From contig CM022668.1 in NCBI GenBank assembly GCA_012295275.1, forward strand, positions 8,009,318-8,031,817: a stretch of 22,500 nt of DNA, in the 5' to 3' direction. The translations under genes and the position numbers were made by a program. Origin of the DNA: Chrysomallon squamiferum. Its lineage: Eukaryota; Mollusca; Gastropoda; Neomphalida; Peltospiridae. Below, in pieces: positions 20,661 through 22,500 of this stretch (position 1 is the first letter of the stretch; each line of letters begins with the position of its first letter). The notes beneath the pieces are model-generated. The model saw nothing but the letters and a program-made list of their open reading frames with translations. It was not told where the DNA came from and made no database searches.

Positions 20661-20908
20661 GCACTGACATAATTGTATTAAAAACTCTGTTATGTGCTTC
20701 TCTGTCTAAAGGAATGTGCATTAAAAAAGAAAAGAAAAAGAAAGAAAAAAAAAGTGTTTCTTCTCATATTTTAATCACTATACAAAAACCTTACGTTAGT
20801 GGAGAAAAAATTAAATATATATTACAGAAACTAGCTAAGCTAATAAAGCGGGCACTGACATTGCCCATGGTAATATCTGTCCTTTGTTTAATACATAGCC
20901 TTGTTTAA
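20661..20908 (+). CDS. weak open stretch or exon, unknown product
   Basis: Open from a possible acceptor (CAGATTCCAG ending at 20,660) through an ATG at 20,714 to TAA at 20,906-20,908. It includes a Lys/Glu-rich run from A-rich DNA and then SGEKIKYILQKLAKLIKRAL, which is amphipathic-helix-like, and a hydrophobic tail. A start at 20,661 would be phase-compatible with the exon ending at 20,176. A donor-like GTAATA follows 20,869. It may equally be a chance frame in AT-rich DNA. Confidence 0.18.
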
Positions 20909-20980
20909 TTACTTATGCTACCAATCGGTTATACCTTATTCTCTTAATTACCAGCCTATGTTTATATCGTCATGACAAGC

Positions 20981-21060
20981 ACTTCGCGCAGAGCATGCCA
21001 CGTGTCACGTGCAGAGCATTACGTACATGTGCCAAGCGCGAGCGCTATTCCACACACTTG
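20981..21060. promoter_or_regulatory. CpG-rich patch with two CACGTG E-boxes
   Basis: Two perfect palindromic E-boxes CACGTG lie at 20,999-21,004 and 21,006-21,011, one base apart. They sit in a short CpG-rich island that also has GCAGAGCAT twice (20,988 and 21,011) and AGCGCT. CACGTG is the site for bHLH factors such as MYC/MAX, USF and CLOCK. No start site is visible next to it. Confidence 0.4.
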
Positions 21061-21278
21061 ATGACCCGGGTGTCAGTATTAATTAGCTAGACATAGTTTC
21101 GTATCCATTTTTAAGCGATATAATTTTTCTCAGAGTATTTTTAATTACGTTAAATAAGATAACACGTGGTTATTCACACTAAGAAACACGAAAATGTTGT
21201 TTACAGTAACAATATCAGCATCCCTCCTTCACGATTATAATCAACGTCATCGTCATCAGCTCCGTCATCATCAGTGTT
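21061..21278. other. unique AT-rich sequence
   Basis: Nothing recognised apart from short TCA/CGT triplets near 21,240-21,275. Confidence 0.4.
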
Positions 21279-21632
21279 ATTTATTTATTTATTTATTACA
21301 CTGTTAAGGTTGTTGCAGTCATTGTTAATATTGTTGCTGATCTAATTTAATAGTTGTCGTTGTTTCTGTTTTTGTTGCTGATGTTACGTTATTGCTGATG
21401 TTGTTGCTGATGATGATGTTTTTATAATCTTATAGCTTTTAGTAGTAGTAGCAGCAGCAGCAGTAGTAGTAATAGTAGTTGTAACAGTAGCAGTAGTGGT
21501 GGTAGTAATAGTAGTATTAGTAATAATAGTTGTAGTAGAAGTTACAGTGGTATAAGTAGCAGTATTAGTAATAATAGTAAAGTTGTTGTTGTAGTTGTAG
21601 TTAACAGTAGCAGTAGTAGTACTAGCGGCTGA
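21279..21632. repeat. ATTT, GTT and (TAG/CAG)n trinucleotide tract
   Basis: A short ATTT run at 21,279-21,297, then GTT-rich sequence, then about 190 bp of GTA, GCA and GTT units from 21,438. It is degenerate and the third such tract in the window. Confidence 0.9.
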
Positions 21633-21652
21633 GGTTTAGTGTACATGTACTG

Positions 21653-21920
21653 GTGATCTGTGTTATTGTTGTTATTTTACCTTTTTCCTTTCTGCTGTTA
21701 ATATGTCATTTTTTTTTCTTTTGTTTCTTCTTTTTTTCTTTTCTTTTTTTCTTCTTTTGTTATTTTCAGGTCTCTTTCTCACCATTTTTCCCCCTTATTA
21801 TTATTCTTCACTTTTTTATTACCATTATTTTATGGGGTTTTTGTTTTTTGTTTGCTTTATTTTAATTTTTTTTTCCTTTTCGTTTTACTTTGCTTCTTTT
21901 ATATTATTTCCTTTCTCATA
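21653..21920. repeat. T-rich low-complexity tract
   Basis: T and TTC runs give Phe-rich spurious plus frames. No coding signal. Confidence 0.85.
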
Positions 21921-22164
21921 ACTTTTACAATACGTAACTAAACAAAAAATGAAAATACCTCCATTCATCACATCCGCCATGCTTGTTTACTAGTTAGGTA
22001 CACATGCACTCGTCTGTATTTCTCATCAAACGGTCGGTCCAAAAATTGAGGATTGGTTAATCGGTGATTAGAAATTCAGAAGGAGTTTTTATCTATAAAG
22101 ATAAAAGGGTTTAATTAGAAAAGAAAAAAAATCGGTCGATAAAAAGTGGTTTGTACACAATGTT

Positions 22165-22253
22165 CCCTACCCCTCCTGTAATTTCGCGTTTATGGTATGT
22201 AGCTGTAACTTCCATCAAAGGGGCGTATCCCCGATTTCTGAAAGGGGGTGCAA
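22165..22253. mobile_element. possible small non-autonomous element with inverted ends
   Basis: CCCTACCCCTCCTGTAATTTCG (22,165-22,186) is an imperfect inverted match of the segment 22,232-22,253 (CGATTTCTGAAAGGGGGTGC plus AA). Between them lies AAGGGGCGTATCCCC, related to the string near 1600. Such G-run segments resemble ends of dispersed elements in marine invertebrates. No target duplication is identified. Confidence 0.28.
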
Positions 22254-22330
22254 TAGTTGTCGTCGATACTTCTAGATTATAAACCTAAATGAGTTTAATT
22301 ATAAAGAAAAAAGAAAAAACACTTGAAATT

Positions 22331-22372
22331 AATAAATAAAGAAATAAATAAACAACAACAACAATAACAGCA

Positions 22373-22407
<35 letters not shown>

Positions 22408-22452
22408 AATAATAATAACAATAATAGCAATAATAATAACAACAACAATAAC

Positions 22453-22500
<48 letters not shown>
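22331..22500. repeat. (AAT/AAC)n trinucleotide tract running off the window
   Basis: Degenerate AAC and AAT units with GAT interruptions become pure AAT from about 22,455 to the last base, so the true end lies outside the window. Confidence 0.96.

Overview
The window looks like intergenic or intronic sequence from an animal nuclear genome, most likely a marine lophotrochozoan such as a mollusc. That is an inference from texture: AT-rich unique DNA saturated with very long (GA)n, (CT)n, (AC)n, (AAT)n and GTA-type repeats, a tRNA-derived SINE remnant, ETS-type promoter motifs and no bacterial-style gene packing. The species cannot be named from this sequence. Almost all long open frames are translations of simple repeats and are not genes.

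Layout. 0-2 kb: GT, AC and GA microsatellites, a 22-bp C-rich duplication and a purine tract. About 2.3-3.5 kb: AT-rich DNA that appears to be an old, degraded tandem array of roughly 80-120 bp units. 3.9-5.4 kb: GTA-type trinucleotides, three diverged copies of a ~129-bp unit, a 72-bp duplication, (AC)n and a C-rich G-quadruplex motif. 5.8-6.1 kb: a 260-bp GA tract. 6.8-7.5 kb: a minus-strand tRNA-derived SINE fragment, a 24-bp minisatellite and a CpG-rich patch. 8-11.4 kb: CA-, ATT-, ATTC- and GA-type repeats, with a ~210-bp duplication that copied an ATT array together with its unique flank. 11.9-12.1 kb: a GA arm facing a CT arm, where the GA/CT polarity of the whole window also flips.

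13.06-14.68 kb: an array of 26 monomers of 60-62 bp. Each full-length monomer holds a strong dyad directly behind a CTGANGA word, an arrangement resembling part of a hammerhead ribozyme, although the GAAA part of the core is not intact. 15.4-17.7 kb: a 2.2-kb CT/CA/CATCCA composite minisatellite that is free of stops on the plus strand and so gives a spurious 771-codon frame.

18.75-20.9 kb is the best candidate for a real gene on the plus strand. Four ETS-type GGAA cores, the last two in a perfect hairpin, end one base before an ATG that opens a 24-codon frame. A phase-compatible Ser-rich candidate exon with a good acceptor lies at 20,095, and a longer open stretch lies at about 20.66-20.9 kb. 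The product is not recognised and the gene model is tentative. Other isolated stretches that look like exons (4.6, 8.5, 10.7 and 11.5 kb) are listed with low confidence. No rRNA gene, intact tRNA gene or CRISPR array was seen.
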